Origin: a bacterium
Lineage (GTDB): Bacteria; Patescibacteriota; Microgenomatia; UBA1406; GWC2-37-13
Assembly: GCA_021825445.1 (NCBI GenBank)
Contig: JAKAHA010000009.1
Span: forward strand, 1 to 41,309
Length of the DNA: 41,309 nucleotides
Reading direction: 5' to 3'
Shown: in pieces, positions 7,196-14,281 of the stretch
Position numbering within the stretch: the first letter of the stretch is position 1
Layout: every line of letters begins with the position of its first letter
Translations under genes and position numbers: made by a program
The notes under the pieces: model-generated
Told to the model about the DNA's origin: nothing
Database searches by the model: none
Seen by the model: the letters and a program-made list of their open reading frames with translations, nothing else

Positions 7196-7905
7196 TGGTA
7201 AAAGTAAATACTACTTGAATTACTAAGAATAGTGCAATAGGTAAATTTTGCTTTAATAATTTTTTTATAATCATTAAAGTTTTTTAATTGTCCAGATGGA
7301 AATTCAAGATCCTCCGCTAATTTTGATAGACTTAAAAAACCGCTAGTTCCCAGAGCTTCCGCTTTTGCTTTGTAATAAGAAGTTATGTCTTCACAAACTA
7401 CAATGCTATTATAAAGATTTTCTAAAATAAAATCTGGATTTTCATCTAAATAAAATGTCTTTCCACCAAAATTACGAGAGATGTTCTTTCCCGGAAATTC
7501 TTCACCGCGACCAACATCAATTATCAATTCATTTTTTTTAATTTTAGTTACTTTACCTTTAAAATATGAATTGACGGTATTTTCTGTTTCAGTTTTACTC
7601 AAAATTGTAATAGATCCATCGGAATGGTTAATCTCTTTAATCAAACCCGAATATTTAGAAATAATTTTCTTAGTTGAGAATATTCCTTTATTAAATGCGA
7701 TAGTTTCCCCTTTTTCGATAGATTCTCCAACGAATTTTTTTAAGTAATTAAAAATTTTTTGAGGATCAATATTTAAATTTTTAGCTATAGATATATTTAT
7801 TTCTTCCTCAACTTTTTTTTGTATAAAAGGAGTTTCAAAGCCAACCACTTGATCTTCTTTTAATAAGCATTTATCAGATTCAAATAAAGGGATAGTTATA
7901 TGCAT
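7192..7905 (-). CDS. Unknown protein with barrel-sandwich (biotinyl/lipoyl-like) core
   Basis: 237 residues, function not recognised. Residues around 65-105 (GESIEKGETIAFNKG, then STKKIISKYSGLIKEINHSDG) resemble a barrel-sandwich hybrid fold as in biotinyl/lipoyl-like domains, but there is no MKM- or DKA-type lysine to be modified. A second beta-rich stretch follows (YFKGKVTKIKKNELIIDVGR), and the tail ends SSSIYFYQ. It lies between rpsR and ctpA and overlaps ctpA by 4 nt, so it is co-translated with the protease. There is no signal peptide. Confidence 0.6.
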   Translation of the reverse strand: MHITIPLFESDKCLLKEDQVVGFETPFIQKKVEEEINISIAKNLNIDPQKIFNYLKKFVGESIEKGETIAFNKGIFSTKKIISKYSGLIKEINHSDGSITILSKTETENTVNSYFKGKVTKIKKNELIIDVGRGEEFPGKNISRNFGGKTFYLDENPDFILENLYNSIVVCEDITSYYKAKAEALGTSGFLSLSKLAEDLEFPSGQLKNFNDYKKIIKAKFTYCTILSNSSSIYFYQ

Positions 7906-7933
7906 AATATTCCATTATATGAAGAAAAACCTA

Positions 7934-8143
7934 TCAACGCAAACCCTGATAAGATACGTATGGAATTAGAGCTAAGTAACGTGCATACTTAAGTTCTTTC
8001 GTCAAAATTCTTTGGTGTTTGGCACAGACATTGGTTTTTTCACGATTCAAGATTTTTTTTCTTTGAGTGACAAATTTTTGCAAATTATCAACTTCTTTAA
8101 AACTCGGATTTGTCTTAAATTGACAAAAAAAACATTTATTCAT
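7934..8143 (-). CDS. rpsR: Ribosomal protein bS18
   Basis: 69 residues, small-subunit protein. It has the zinc-type N terminus MNKCFFCQFKTNPSFKEVDN and a later CAKHQR giving a CxxC ... CxxH set, then the core LTKELKYARYLALIPYVSY typical of S18. It sits third in the order rpsF-ssb-rpsR, as in most bacteria. Confidence 0.95.
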   Translation of the reverse strand: MNKCFFCQFKTNPSFKEVDNLQKFVTQRKKILNREKTNVCAKHQRILTKELKYARYLALIPYVSYQGLR

Positions 8144-8160
8144 ATTATTTAAATTAATTT

Positions 8161-8637
8161 TTAAAACGGTATATCATCAGGGTTCACCGTTTCGTCTTTT
8201 GACGGTTCTGTTTTGACTTCTTCTGTTTTAATTGCTGCTTCTTCACTTTCAGATATTGTTTCAACTTTTTTATCTACTACAGTTGTACCTGATGCATTTT
8301 TTCCTTCACCGAAAACTATAAAATCATCCAGGACTATTTCGGCAATTGTTCTTTGAATTCCATCTTTTCCGGTATATGTTCTATACGTCATTCTGCCTTC
8401 TGCAAAAACTTTTCTACCTTTATTTAATAGTTTTCCGCAAAGCTCAGCTAATTTTTGCCAAGCAACTACTCGATGGTATTGTACTTCTTCCTTTGCCTGA
8501 CCGTCGCTTGATGTCCAACTTCGGTTGGTGGCAATACTAAAAGTACAAACTGCCGTTCCTGCTGGTGTATACTTCAACTCTGGATCTCTTGTTAAATTTC
8601 CGATTAAAACGATTCGATTCAGCGAACGGCTTGCCAT
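8161..8637 (-). CDS. ssb: Single-stranded DNA-binding protein
   Basis: 158 residues. The OB fold covers about residues 1-110 (RSLNRIVLIGNLTRDPELKY, QYHRVVAWQKLAELC, LNKGRKVFAEGRMTYR), then an acidic Glu/Lys-rich linker and the C-terminal tip DDIPF that recruits replication and repair partners. It lies 6 nt from rpsF and 17 nt from rpsR. No Shine-Dalgarno sequence is seen. Confidence 0.96.
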   Translation of the reverse strand: MASRSLNRIVLIGNLTRDPELKYTPAGTAVCTFSIATNRSWTSSDGQAKEEVQYHRVVAWQKLAELCGKLLNKGRKVFAEGRMTYRTYTGKDGIQRTIAEIVLDDFIVFGEGKNASGTTVVDKKVETISESEEAAIKTEEVKTEPSKDETVNPDDIPF

Positions 8638-8643
8638 ATATAA

Positions 8644-8904
8644 TTACTCTCTGACTAATAATAAATATCTCAAAATTTTTTCGTTTAAATTAAGCTTGTT
8701 TTTAAATCCCAAAACACTTTTCTTATCAATTTCAAGCTGAATAATATAATAAAGTGCCGTATGGTTTTTTTTAATAGCATACGCCAAAGTTCTTTCACCC
8801 AATTTTTCTTCCTTGGTGACTTTTCCCTTGTAGGATTCTATTAAGTCTTTAATATTTTTTAGCTCTGCTTCTTCCTTGCACAGGAAAGTTAATTCATATT
8901 TCAT
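8644..8904 (-). CDS. rpsF: Ribosomal protein bS6
   Basis: 86 residues, starting MKYELTFLCKEEAELKN, with the KVTKEEKLGERTLAYAIKKN core and the LNLNEKILRYLLLV end of S6, which pairs with S18 in the 30S subunit. It is the first gene of rpsF-ssb-rpsR and the downstream protease genes. Its ATG is the last three bases of the hairpin element 8902-8950, which also stands before the gene at 34621. Confidence 0.95.
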   Translation of the reverse strand: MKYELTFLCKEEAELKNIKDLIESYKGKVTKEEKLGERTLAYAIKKNHTALYYIIQLEIDKKSVLGFKNKLNLNEKILRYLLLVRE

Positions 8905-8950
8905 AGTTCGGCTTTGCTCACTATGATCCTGAATATAATTGAAGGATCAT
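8902..8950 (-). repeat. Start-codon hairpin element, copy 1 (rpsF)
   Basis: On the minus strand: ATGATCCT-loop-AGGATCAT hairpin, then CATAG TGAGCAAAGCCGAA CTATG hairpin whose last ATG is the rpsF start. The same two-hairpin order precedes the gene at 34621, with G/C swapped to C/G in the stem of the second hairpin. A TATAAT on the plus strand (8934-8939) lies in the first loop. Confidence 0.8.
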
Positions 8951-8980
8951 ATGTTTGTCTGTACAATAATACTAATTAAT

Positions 8981-10687
8981 ATGGGAAAAATCAACGGTAA
9001 ACTAAATCTATTGTTTTATTGTTTAATTGTTTTATTGTTTGTTTTGTTGGTTTATAGTCGTTTTATTGGTTTAGGTTGGGGTTTACCATATCCCATGCAC
9101 CCAGATGAGAGAAATATGGCTAACGCAGTGCAACAATTGCAGTGCGATCCTTCGACTTCGCTCAGGACAAGTTTTCAAAATTGTTTTAATCCACATTTTT
9201 TTGCGTACGGGCAAGTTCCGCTTTATCTAGGTTACATAATTGTATATATCTTAAAGTTTTTTGATGGAGATCTTAAATTTCCAATAGGCTATGAAGAAGC
9301 AGCCATAAGCTTGAGGATAATATCCGCAGTAGCTTCAATTATAAATTTTATAATTATTATAAAGATTATAAAATTTATAACGAAAAAAGAATCGTTTTTC
9401 CTGACCCTTATTTCAGGTCTTATAATTATTTTTTCTCCCTACGCGATTCAATTTGCTCATTTTGGTACGACGGAATCACTTCTGATGTTATTTTACAGTT
9501 TAATTATTTATTTATCGTTACAGATATTAGAACGTCGTACAACTGAGTCAGTTGTATGGTTAAGTTTAGTTTCAGGGTTGGCAGTAGCTACAAAAATATC
9601 TGCGACTATTTTTTTAATAATTCCTGCAATTGTATTAATGTCAAATGTCAAAGACCAAAGAATAAACTTTATTTCAAAATTAAAAACTTTATTTTTTATA
9701 ATTGTTTTTCTTCTTTGTACTTTGATTTTTGCAATAGTTTTTTCTCCTCATAATTTAATAAATTTTCAAGATTTTTCAAGCTCAATAAATTATGAATCAG
9801 AGGTTGCTCTTGGAAAGTCATTGGTTTTCTACACAAGACAATTTTTTAATACTCAACCTTTTATTTTTCAATTTCAAAAAATATTTCCTTATGCTCTTGG
9901 TTTTCCGGCATTTTTAATGGGGCTTATCGGTCTAATTGGAGCTAATTGGAAGGATAAGAAAATAAATTTACTGCGTTTTGCTTTTCTAGTCTATTTTATT
10001 CCCAGCGCGACAATTTTTGCAAAGTGGAGTAGGTTTATGGCACCAATATTTCCGATAATCACGGTATTTGCGATTCTTTTAATATCAAAAATCAAAGATC
10101 AAATATCAAAAATAAGTGAAAAGTTAAAAGTTTTGCGCTTTGGGCTTGGTTTTGCGCTTTGCGCTTTAATCTTTACGATGACTATTCCCGGTATTGCCTA
10201 TCTTTCTGTTTATCAAAATCCTGATGTCCATTTCCAGGCTTCAGATTGGATCTATAAAAATATTCCAAATGACAGTAATATATTGTTTGAAACAGCAAAT
10301 GTTGTTGATATACCAATAACAGATCAAAGATCAAAAATCAAAGATCAAAAATCAATTGAAAAATTTTATCAAACCGTATCATTTAATTTTTATGACCTGG
10401 ATATCAGTCCAGAATTGCAATTAGATTTAAAAAATGAAATTGAGAAGGCTGATTACATTTTTATTCCCTCGAGAAGAATTTTTGCAAATCATCCAAAACA
10501 AACTTATCCGGTTTTAAATAAATATTATGAGGATTTGTTTTCTGGAAAATTAGGGTTTGAAAAGGTGGCAGAGTTTGAGTCTTTCCCAAAAATTTTTCAA
10601 TGGAAATTTCCTGATGAAGGAGCCGAGGAAACGTGGACTGTATTTGATCACCCGGTCATCAGGATTTATAAAAAGGTTAAATCTTAA
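8981..10687 (+). CDS. Integral membrane glycosyltransferase (GT39/PMT-like, ArnT-like)
   Basis: About 568 residues with ten or more membrane helices. The first large loop carries YPMHPDERN, with the acidic residue after TM1 typical of GT-C dolichyl/polyprenyl-phosphate-sugar transferases, and the C-terminal part is soluble. It probably moves a lipid-linked sugar onto a protein or cell-surface glycan. I chose the ATG at 8981 (MGKINGK then TM1); ATG 8951 is a possible alternative. Several repeat-derived inserts are in frame: PSTSLRT (hairpin 9148-9167), VKDQR (about 9648), KIKDQISKISEK followed by a Phe/Ala-rich stretch (about 10090-10160), and SKIKDQKS (about 10330). It diverges from rpsF. Confidence 0.82.
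   Translation: MGKINGKLNLLFYCLIVLLFVLLVYSRFIGLGWGLPYPMHPDERNMANAVQQLQCDPSTSLRTSFQNCFNPHFFAYGQVPLYLGYIIVYILKFFDGDLKFPIGYEEAAISLRIISAVASIINFIIIIKIIKFITKKESFFLTLISGLIIIFSPYAIQFAHFGTTESLLMLFYSLIIYLSLQILERRTTESVVWLSLVSGLAVATKISATIFLIIPAIVLMSNVKDQRINFISKLKTLFFIIVFLLCTLIFAIVFSPHNLINFQDFSSSINYESEVALGKSLVFYTRQFFNTQPFIFQFQKIFPYALGFPAFLMGLIGLIGANWKDKKINLLRFAFLVYFIPSATIFAKWSRFMAPIFPIITVFAILLISKIKDQISKISEKLKVLRFGLGFALCALIFTMTIPGIAYLSVYQNPDVHFQASDWIYKNIPNDSNILFETANVVDIPITDQRSKIKDQKSIEKFYQTVSFNFYDLDISPELQLDLKNEIEKADYIFIPSRRIFANHPKQTYPVLNKYYEDLFSGKLGFEKVAEFESFPKIFQWKFPDEGAEETWTVFDHPVIRIYKKVKS
9148..9167. repeat. Hairpin repeat inside the glycosyltransferase gene
   Basis: tccttcgacttcgctcagga: stem TCC/GGA around the core shared with the start-codon hairpins (TGAGCGAAGTCGAA on the other strand). 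It is in frame and encodes PSTSLRT in the first extracytoplasmic loop. Confidence 0.75.
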
Positions 10688-10693
10688 CTGAAT

Positions 10694-10753
10694 TGTCATC
10701 CCCGTGAAAACGGGGATCCATGTTCCTGGATTCCCGCCTACGCGGGAATGACA
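10694..10753. repeat. Composite GTCAT...ATGAC inverted repeat between convergent genes
   Basis: 60 nt. The outer arms are tgtcat/atgaca and the inner hairpins are ccccgtgaaaacgggg and tcccgcctacgcggga. It is much more GC-rich than its surroundings. This type of element is widespread in bacterial intergenic DNA. Placed between the stops of the glycosyltransferase and cysS, it may serve as a two-way terminator. Confidence 0.8.
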
Positions 10754-10760
10754 CTACTGA

Positions 10761-12155
10761 TTAAATTTTTTTGATTTTGTAAGCATCCCCTACGTCCTCA
10801 ATCTTAAATCCTGCTTTTTCGATTTTGATTCGTAGTCGATCGGACATATCAAAGTTTCTCTGTCTTCTTGCTTCAAGTCTCCTTTCAGCAAGTGTAATAA
10901 TATTGGCATCAATTTTTTCTTCTACGATACTTCCTAAATTTAATCCAAAAACTTTATCAAAATCAGTGAGTAAAAAATATTTTTCTTCATTTGTGATATC
11001 TGATTTGATCATATCCCACATGACGGCTACGGCTTGGGGAGTTTGGAGATCATTTTCTATAGCAGATTTAAACTGCTGCTGAAAGGCGATTGCCTTGGTG
11101 GATTTGAGGGGTGTGGGGGCGTTGTGGGGTTTTATATTGGTGGCGATTTCTTTTAATCGATTAAAAGCTTCAAGACTTGCTCGGGCAGATTGCCAGGTGA
11201 AATTAAGAGGTTGACGGTAATGTGATTGTAAAAACAAAAGTCGAAGTGATAGCGGGTCAATTTTATTTTTTTCAATATCTTCAAGTGTATAAAAATTACC
11301 CAAAGATTTACTCATTTTTTGTCCATCAACAGTCAAAAAATTATTATGAAACCAATATTTTACAAACTGTTTACCAGTTGCTCCTTCCGACTGGGCAATT
11401 TCATTTTCATGATGAACTGGGACATGATCAATTCCCCCACTGTGGATATCAATTGTTTCACCCAAATATTTCATGCTCATAGCAGAACATTCGATATGCC
11501 AGCCTGGGAATCCCTCACCCCAAGGCGACGACCAATGCATAGTATGGTCGGCAAAACGCCCAACTCTTTTAAACCATAAGGCAAAATCAGCAGGATGTTT
11601 TTTATCGTTATCAACGACCACCTCTTCCCTACTTGCTTGAATTTTTTCCTCTAATTTTTGCCCAGATAATTTTCCGTAACTATTAAATTTCATGACGTCA
11701 AAATAAATTGCCTCCGGTGTTTCGTAGACGAATCCATTTTGTTTCAATCTATTGATCAGCTGAATCATCTCTTGGACATGCTCAGTAGCTTTGCAAGTAA
11801 CGCTAGGTCGTAAAATATTTAAGGCATCGGTAGTTTTGAAGAAAAAATCAGTATAAAATTTGGCTACATCCCAGACAGTCTTTCCGTATTTTTTTGCTCC
11901 TTTTTCCATCTTGTCAACTCCCGAATCGTCATCGCCTGATAGATGACCGACGTCGGTTATATTCATCACTTCATTAACTTTAAACCCTAGGTATGTTAGT
12001 GTCCTTCTTAAAACATCATTGTTGGTGTATGTCCTCATGTGACCAATATGAGTAAAGTCATAGACTGTTGGTCCACAGGCATAAAAAGAAACATTTGGAG
12101 GACTTGATGGAATAAATTCTTCAATTTTTCGAGTTAAGGTATTGTAGAGTTTCAT
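10761..12155 (-). CDS. cysS: Cysteinyl-tRNA synthetase
   Basis: 464 residues, class I synthetase charging tRNA-Cys. It has zinc ligand Cys27 in FYACGPTVYDF, signature HIGH (36-39), the zinc-site regions GWHIECSAMS and HHENEIAQSEGATG, and KMSKSLGN. The C-terminal helical and anticodon-binding part ends with the CPR-typical EARRQRNFDMSDRLR. It lies 19 nt after the cysK stop with no promoter seen between, so both genes should be under the Cys leader-peptide attenuator at 13082-13210. That joins cysteine supply and cysteine charging in one operon. Confidence 0.97.
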   Translation of the reverse strand: MKLYNTLTRKIEEFIPSSPPNVSFYACGPTVYDFTHIGHMRTYTNNDVLRRTLTYLGFKVNEVMNITDVGHLSGDDDSGVDKMEKGAKKYGKTVWDVAKFYTDFFFKTTDALNILRPSVTCKATEHVQEMIQLINRLKQNGFVYETPEAIYFDVMKFNSYGKLSGQKLEEKIQASREEVVVDNDKKHPADFALWFKRVGRFADHTMHWSSPWGEGFPGWHIECSAMSMKYLGETIDIHSGGIDHVPVHHENEIAQSEGATGKQFVKYWFHNNFLTVDGQKMSKSLGNFYTLEDIEKNKIDPLSLRLLFLQSHYRQPLNFTWQSARASLEAFNRLKEIATNIKPHNAPTPLKSTKAIAFQQQFKSAIENDLQTPQAVAVMWDMIKSDITNEEKYFLLTDFDKVFGLNLGSIVEEKIDANIITLAERRLEARRQRNFDMSDRLRIKIEKAGFKIEDVGDAYKIKKI

Positions 12156-12174
12156 AGTGACTAGTATAACAAAA

Positions 12175-13050
12175 TTATAATAAACTTAGATATCTGTCAC
12201 CTCGGTCTGGAAAAATGGTAACAATAGTTCCTGATTTAATTTTTTTAGCTACCTCAATTGCTCCCCAAAGAGCGGCTCCAGATGATATTCCAACCGATAA
12301 CCCTTCTTTTTTAAATAGATCATTCATTAGTTCAAAAGCAATCTCATCTTTTATGTCCAATTTACTATCCAATTTTGTTTCTTCATAGATAGACGGTACG
12401 TATTCCTTCATATTTCTTAATCCTTGAATTTTTGAGCCTTGCATCGGTTCAACACCAATGATTTTAATATTTTTATTAAATTCTTTTAGTCTTTTCCCGA
12501 CACCCATTAAAGTTCCACCCGTTCCCATTCCGGCAACTAAGTGAGTAATATTTGGAACTTGATTTATAATCTCTACTCCTGTTGTTTGGTAGTGTGCCAG
12601 AACATTGGCGGGGTTATTGAATTGATCGATCATAAGATATTTTTTTTCATTTTTTATCAATTGATGAGCAAATTCGATAGCATAATTGGTTCCTTTTGAA
12701 CCATCGGTCAAAATAATTTCCGCTCCATATTTTTTGAGAATTTTTTGTCGTTCAACACTAACACTTTCTGGCATTACTGCAGTAAATTTATATTTTTTTA
12801 TTGCAGAAATCATTGCCAATCCAATTCCAGTATTTCCACTAGTTGGCTCAATAATAACTGTATCTGATTTTATTAAGCCCTTGTTCTCTGCGTCTTTAAT
12901 CATATAAAAAGCAATACGATCTTTGATTGACCCGCCAGGATTACTACCTTCAAGTTTGGCTAAAATTTTAATTTTTAGACTTGGCGAATAACGACTAAGC
13001 TCAATTATTGGTGTATTTCCGATTGTTTGTAATAAATTTTTATATTTCAT
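12175..13050 (-). CDS. cysK: Cysteine synthase (O-acetylserine sulfhydrylase family)
   Basis: 291 residues. PLP enzyme making cysteine from an activated serine and sulfide. It has PLP lysine K43 in NPGGSIKDRIAFYM, the substrate loop EPTSGNTGIGLA, the phosphate-binding GMGTGGTLMGVGKRL, and the C-terminal SSGAALW. It is slightly shorter than E. coli CysK (about 320). No serine acetyltransferase is in the window. The ATG follows an A/T-rich leader without Shine-Dalgarno. The gene lies 32 nt past a strong terminator that follows a 22-residue Cys-rich ORF, so expression probably depends on antitermination. Confidence 0.94.
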   Translation of the reverse strand: MKYKNLLQTIGNTPIIELSRYSPSLKIKILAKLEGSNPGGSIKDRIAFYMIKDAENKGLIKSDTVIIEPTSGNTGIGLAMISAIKKYKFTAVMPESVSVERQKILKKYGAEIILTDGSKGTNYAIEFAHQLIKNEKKYLMIDQFNNPANVLAHYQTTGVEIINQVPNITHLVAGMGTGGTLMGVGKRLKEFNKNIKIIGVEPMQGSKIQGLRNMKEYVPSIYEETKLDSKLDIKDEIAFELMNDLFKKEGLSVGISSGAALWGAIEVAKKIKSGTIVTIFPDRGDRYLSLL

Positions 13051-13081
13051 ATTTAATTTGTAAATTTGTAATAATAAAAAG

Positions 13082-13103
13082 AAAAACCCCGCCTTTCGCG
13101 GGG
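13082..13103 (-). terminator. Attenuator terminator before cysK
   Basis: Minus strand: CCCCGC GAAAG GCGGGG followed by TTTTTCTTTTT, a textbook intrinsic terminator (arms 13103-13098 and 13092-13087). It lies between the Cys leader ORF and the cysK start, in the direction of the operon. Confidence 0.85.
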
Positions 13104-13159
13104 GTCTGTAAAAAAAATTTTGAGTTTTAACAGATAAACCTCCCGCAGACGTAGGAGGT
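13098..13159 (-). promoter_or_regulatory. Alternative RNA pairings of a cysteine attenuator
   Basis: Region 1 ACCTCC (13159-13154) can pair with region 2 GGGAGGT (13144-13138). Region 2, as GCGGGAGGT (13146-13138), can instead pair with region 3 ACCCCCGC (13105-13098): 8 pairs with one bulged A. Region 3 also contains the 5' arm of the terminator. A ribosome stalled at Cys codons 11-12 would cover region 1 and free region 2 to pair with region 3, preventing termination. A ribosome reaching the stop would cover region 2 and let the terminator form. Confidence 0.7.
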
Positions 13160-13195
13160 ACAACAAGAAGAATTTTTTACAAAATATTTTTTCAT
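13127..13195 (-). CDS. Cysteine-rich leader peptide (22 residues) of cysK-cysS
   Basis: A 22-codon ORF, MKKYFVKNSSCC... with Cys at positions 11, 12, 17 and 22 (18% Cys) and stop TAA. Its ATG is 6 nt downstream of a perfect extended -10 box, so it would be translated from a leaderless transcript. It is followed by the terminator at 13082-13103 and then by the cysteine synthase and Cys-tRNA synthetase genes. Codons 11-12 (TGT TGT) stand directly before the first arm of the leader hairpin, the position expected for a ribosome-stalling sensor of charged tRNA-Cys. The role is inferred from layout by analogy with trp and his leader peptides. Confidence 0.75.
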   Translation of the reverse strand: MKKYFVKNSSCCTSYVCGRFIC

Positions 13196-13201
13196 AGTAT
13201 G

Positions 13202-13210
13202 ATTATAACA
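13202..13210 (-). promoter_or_regulatory. Extended -10 promoter of the Cys leader operon
   Basis: TGTTATAAT on the minus strand. The predicted transcript start falls on or next to the A of the leader ATG (13195). No good -35 is visible, as expected for an extended -10 promoter. Confidence 0.65.
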
Positions 13211-13306
13211 TGGTCTATTCTTAATATATCCACTACAATTTACCACTCGCCTTTTCAGTACTATTCGTACACGACTCGTGGATGGTGTGCTTAAGAGTTT
13301 CTAAAG

Positions 13307-13380
13307 TCGGAGTAGGCAGACTTGAACTGCCGACCTCAGCGTCCCGAACGCTGCGCTCTAGCCATCTGAGCTATACTCCG
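13307..13380 (-). tRNA. tRNA-Pro (anticodon CGG)
   Basis: The acceptor stem CGGAGTA/TACTCCG is perfect, with discriminator A. D arm GCTCAGATGGCTAGAGC; anticodon stem CAGCG/CGCTG around loop TTCGGGA (anticodon CGG); T arm GGCAG TTCAAGT CTGCC. CCA is not encoded. It begins immediately downstream of the stop codon at 13381, and the Cys leader promoter follows about 100 nt later. Confidence 0.97.
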
Positions 13381-13878
13381 TTATTGCTTTCCTGAGGCAG
13401 GTTTGTTTTCTACGTGTTGCTGTTCGGAAACTTTTTTACGAGACATAGTTCCCCTCTTGGCTTTCCCAGTTGGCATGCCATCCTGCATTTGAGATTGCTT
13501 TTGCTGTTGTTCTCTTCTCTTTTTTTCTTGGAGAGCATATTCTTCATTTCTAATCTTTTCCTGCTTTTCCATTTTTTCACGGTCTAGTGATTTTTCGTCT
13601 TCTCGTTTTACGAGTTGAAACAGTCTGTTTTTTAAAGCTTCTGCTTGAAGTTTATCTTTATTTTCAAATTTCTTTTGAAGATTTTTGAAATCAACAGGAG
13701 TGTGATTTTTGTTTTTATTAACCTCTGCGGTTTTCCCGCTTCGCTCCTCAACCGCGGAAGTTTTGGAATCGAATGGATTTACAATTCCAGTTATTGAATC
13801 AACTGTTTTTTTAGCGGTTGATTGACCCAGCTCTGTCAATTCTTCGAATGTGTCGTGTAAAATATTTCCTTTAGTCAT
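13381..13878 (-). CDS. Charged, Gln/Lys-rich coiled-coil protein, unknown
   Basis: 165 residues, not assigned to a known function. The N terminus (DTFEELTELGQSTAKKTVD) may be amphipathic. Residues about 75-135 are an almost continuous charged helix rich in Glu, Lys, Gln and Arg. The tail is basic and Gly/Ser/Gln-rich. There is no signal peptide or membrane segment. A stretch encoding AVEERSGKTA (about 13735-13765) comes from a GC-rich inverted repeat (GCGGTT/AACCGC arms) and looks like a repeat insert. The gene lies 2 nt after the MIP18-like gene and directly before tRNA-Pro. Confidence 0.6.
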   Translation of the reverse strand: MTKGNILHDTFEELTELGQSTAKKTVDSITGIVNPFDSKTSAVEERSGKTAEVNKNKNHTPVDFKNLQKKFENKDKLQAEALKNRLFQLVKREDEKSLDREKMEKQEKIRNEEYALQEKKRREQQQKQSQMQDGMPTGKAKRGTMSRKKVSEQQHVENKPASGKQ

Positions 13879-13880
13879 AT

Positions 13881-14186
13881 TTATATTCCCAACATCGCTC
13901 TCCCCTTTTTAGTCATTTTTTCCATTGACCAGGGTGGATCAAAGGTTAATTCAAGAGAAATGTCTTTTTCTTTAACTCCCAGTTCTTTTATTTTATCTTT
14001 TATATCATTTTCGATCAAAGAAAATAGAGGGCAACCGATAGTGGTCAGTGTCATAATTATTTTAACTTTATTTTTCATTAATTTAATCTCATAAATCAAA
14101 CCTAAATCAACGATTGAGATATTGAGTTCAGGATCCATGACCTCAGTGAGTTTACTTAAAATTGATTTTTTAGTAATTTTAATCAT
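13881..14186 (-). CDS. MIP18/SufT-like (DUF59) metal-sulfur cluster assembly factor
   Basis: 101 residues from the ATG at 14186 (MIKITKKSILSKL). It has the family core EVMDPELNISIVDLGLIYEI and the conserved cysteine in TLTTIGCPLFSLIENDI, then LTFDPPWSMEKM near the end. Relatives help load Fe-S clusters or act in related assembly (SufT, PaaD, MIP18). I did not use the longer upstream frame, because its N terminus would run back into the promoter region of RNase J. It is divergent from rnj. Confidence 0.88.
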   Translation of the reverse strand: MIKITKKSILSKLTEVMDPELNISIVDLGLIYEIKLMKNKVKIIMTLTTIGCPLFSLIENDIKDKIKELGVKEKDISLELTFDPPWSMEKMTKKGRAMLGI

Positions 14187-14204
14187 ACTATTAATTTTAA
14201 CAGA

Positions 14205-14213
14205 TGGTATAAT
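14205..14213 (+). promoter_or_regulatory. Extended -10 promoter of RNase J
   Basis: TGGTATAAT on the plus strand fits TGnTATAAT. It would give a transcript start near 14220 and a leader of about 60 nt. The leader holds an imperfect hairpin (attgtttcattg ... caatgaagcaat) that ends a few nt before the ATG. Confidence 0.5.
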
Positions 14214-14281
14214 CAGAATTGTTACATGGTTATATTGTTTCATTGGCTTTTTTAACAATTTAACAATGAAGCAATCAAACA

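Noticed and set aside
8939-8980. TTG at 8939 as start of the glycosyltransferase
   Set aside because: It lies within the TATAAT box and the hairpin element, and the residues before MGKINGK do not look like part of the protein.
13210-13306. A structured RNA between tRNA-Pro and the Cys leader promoter
   Set aside because: Only a weak cacgag/ctcgtg-type hairpin is visible; no known RNA family or terminator is recognisable.
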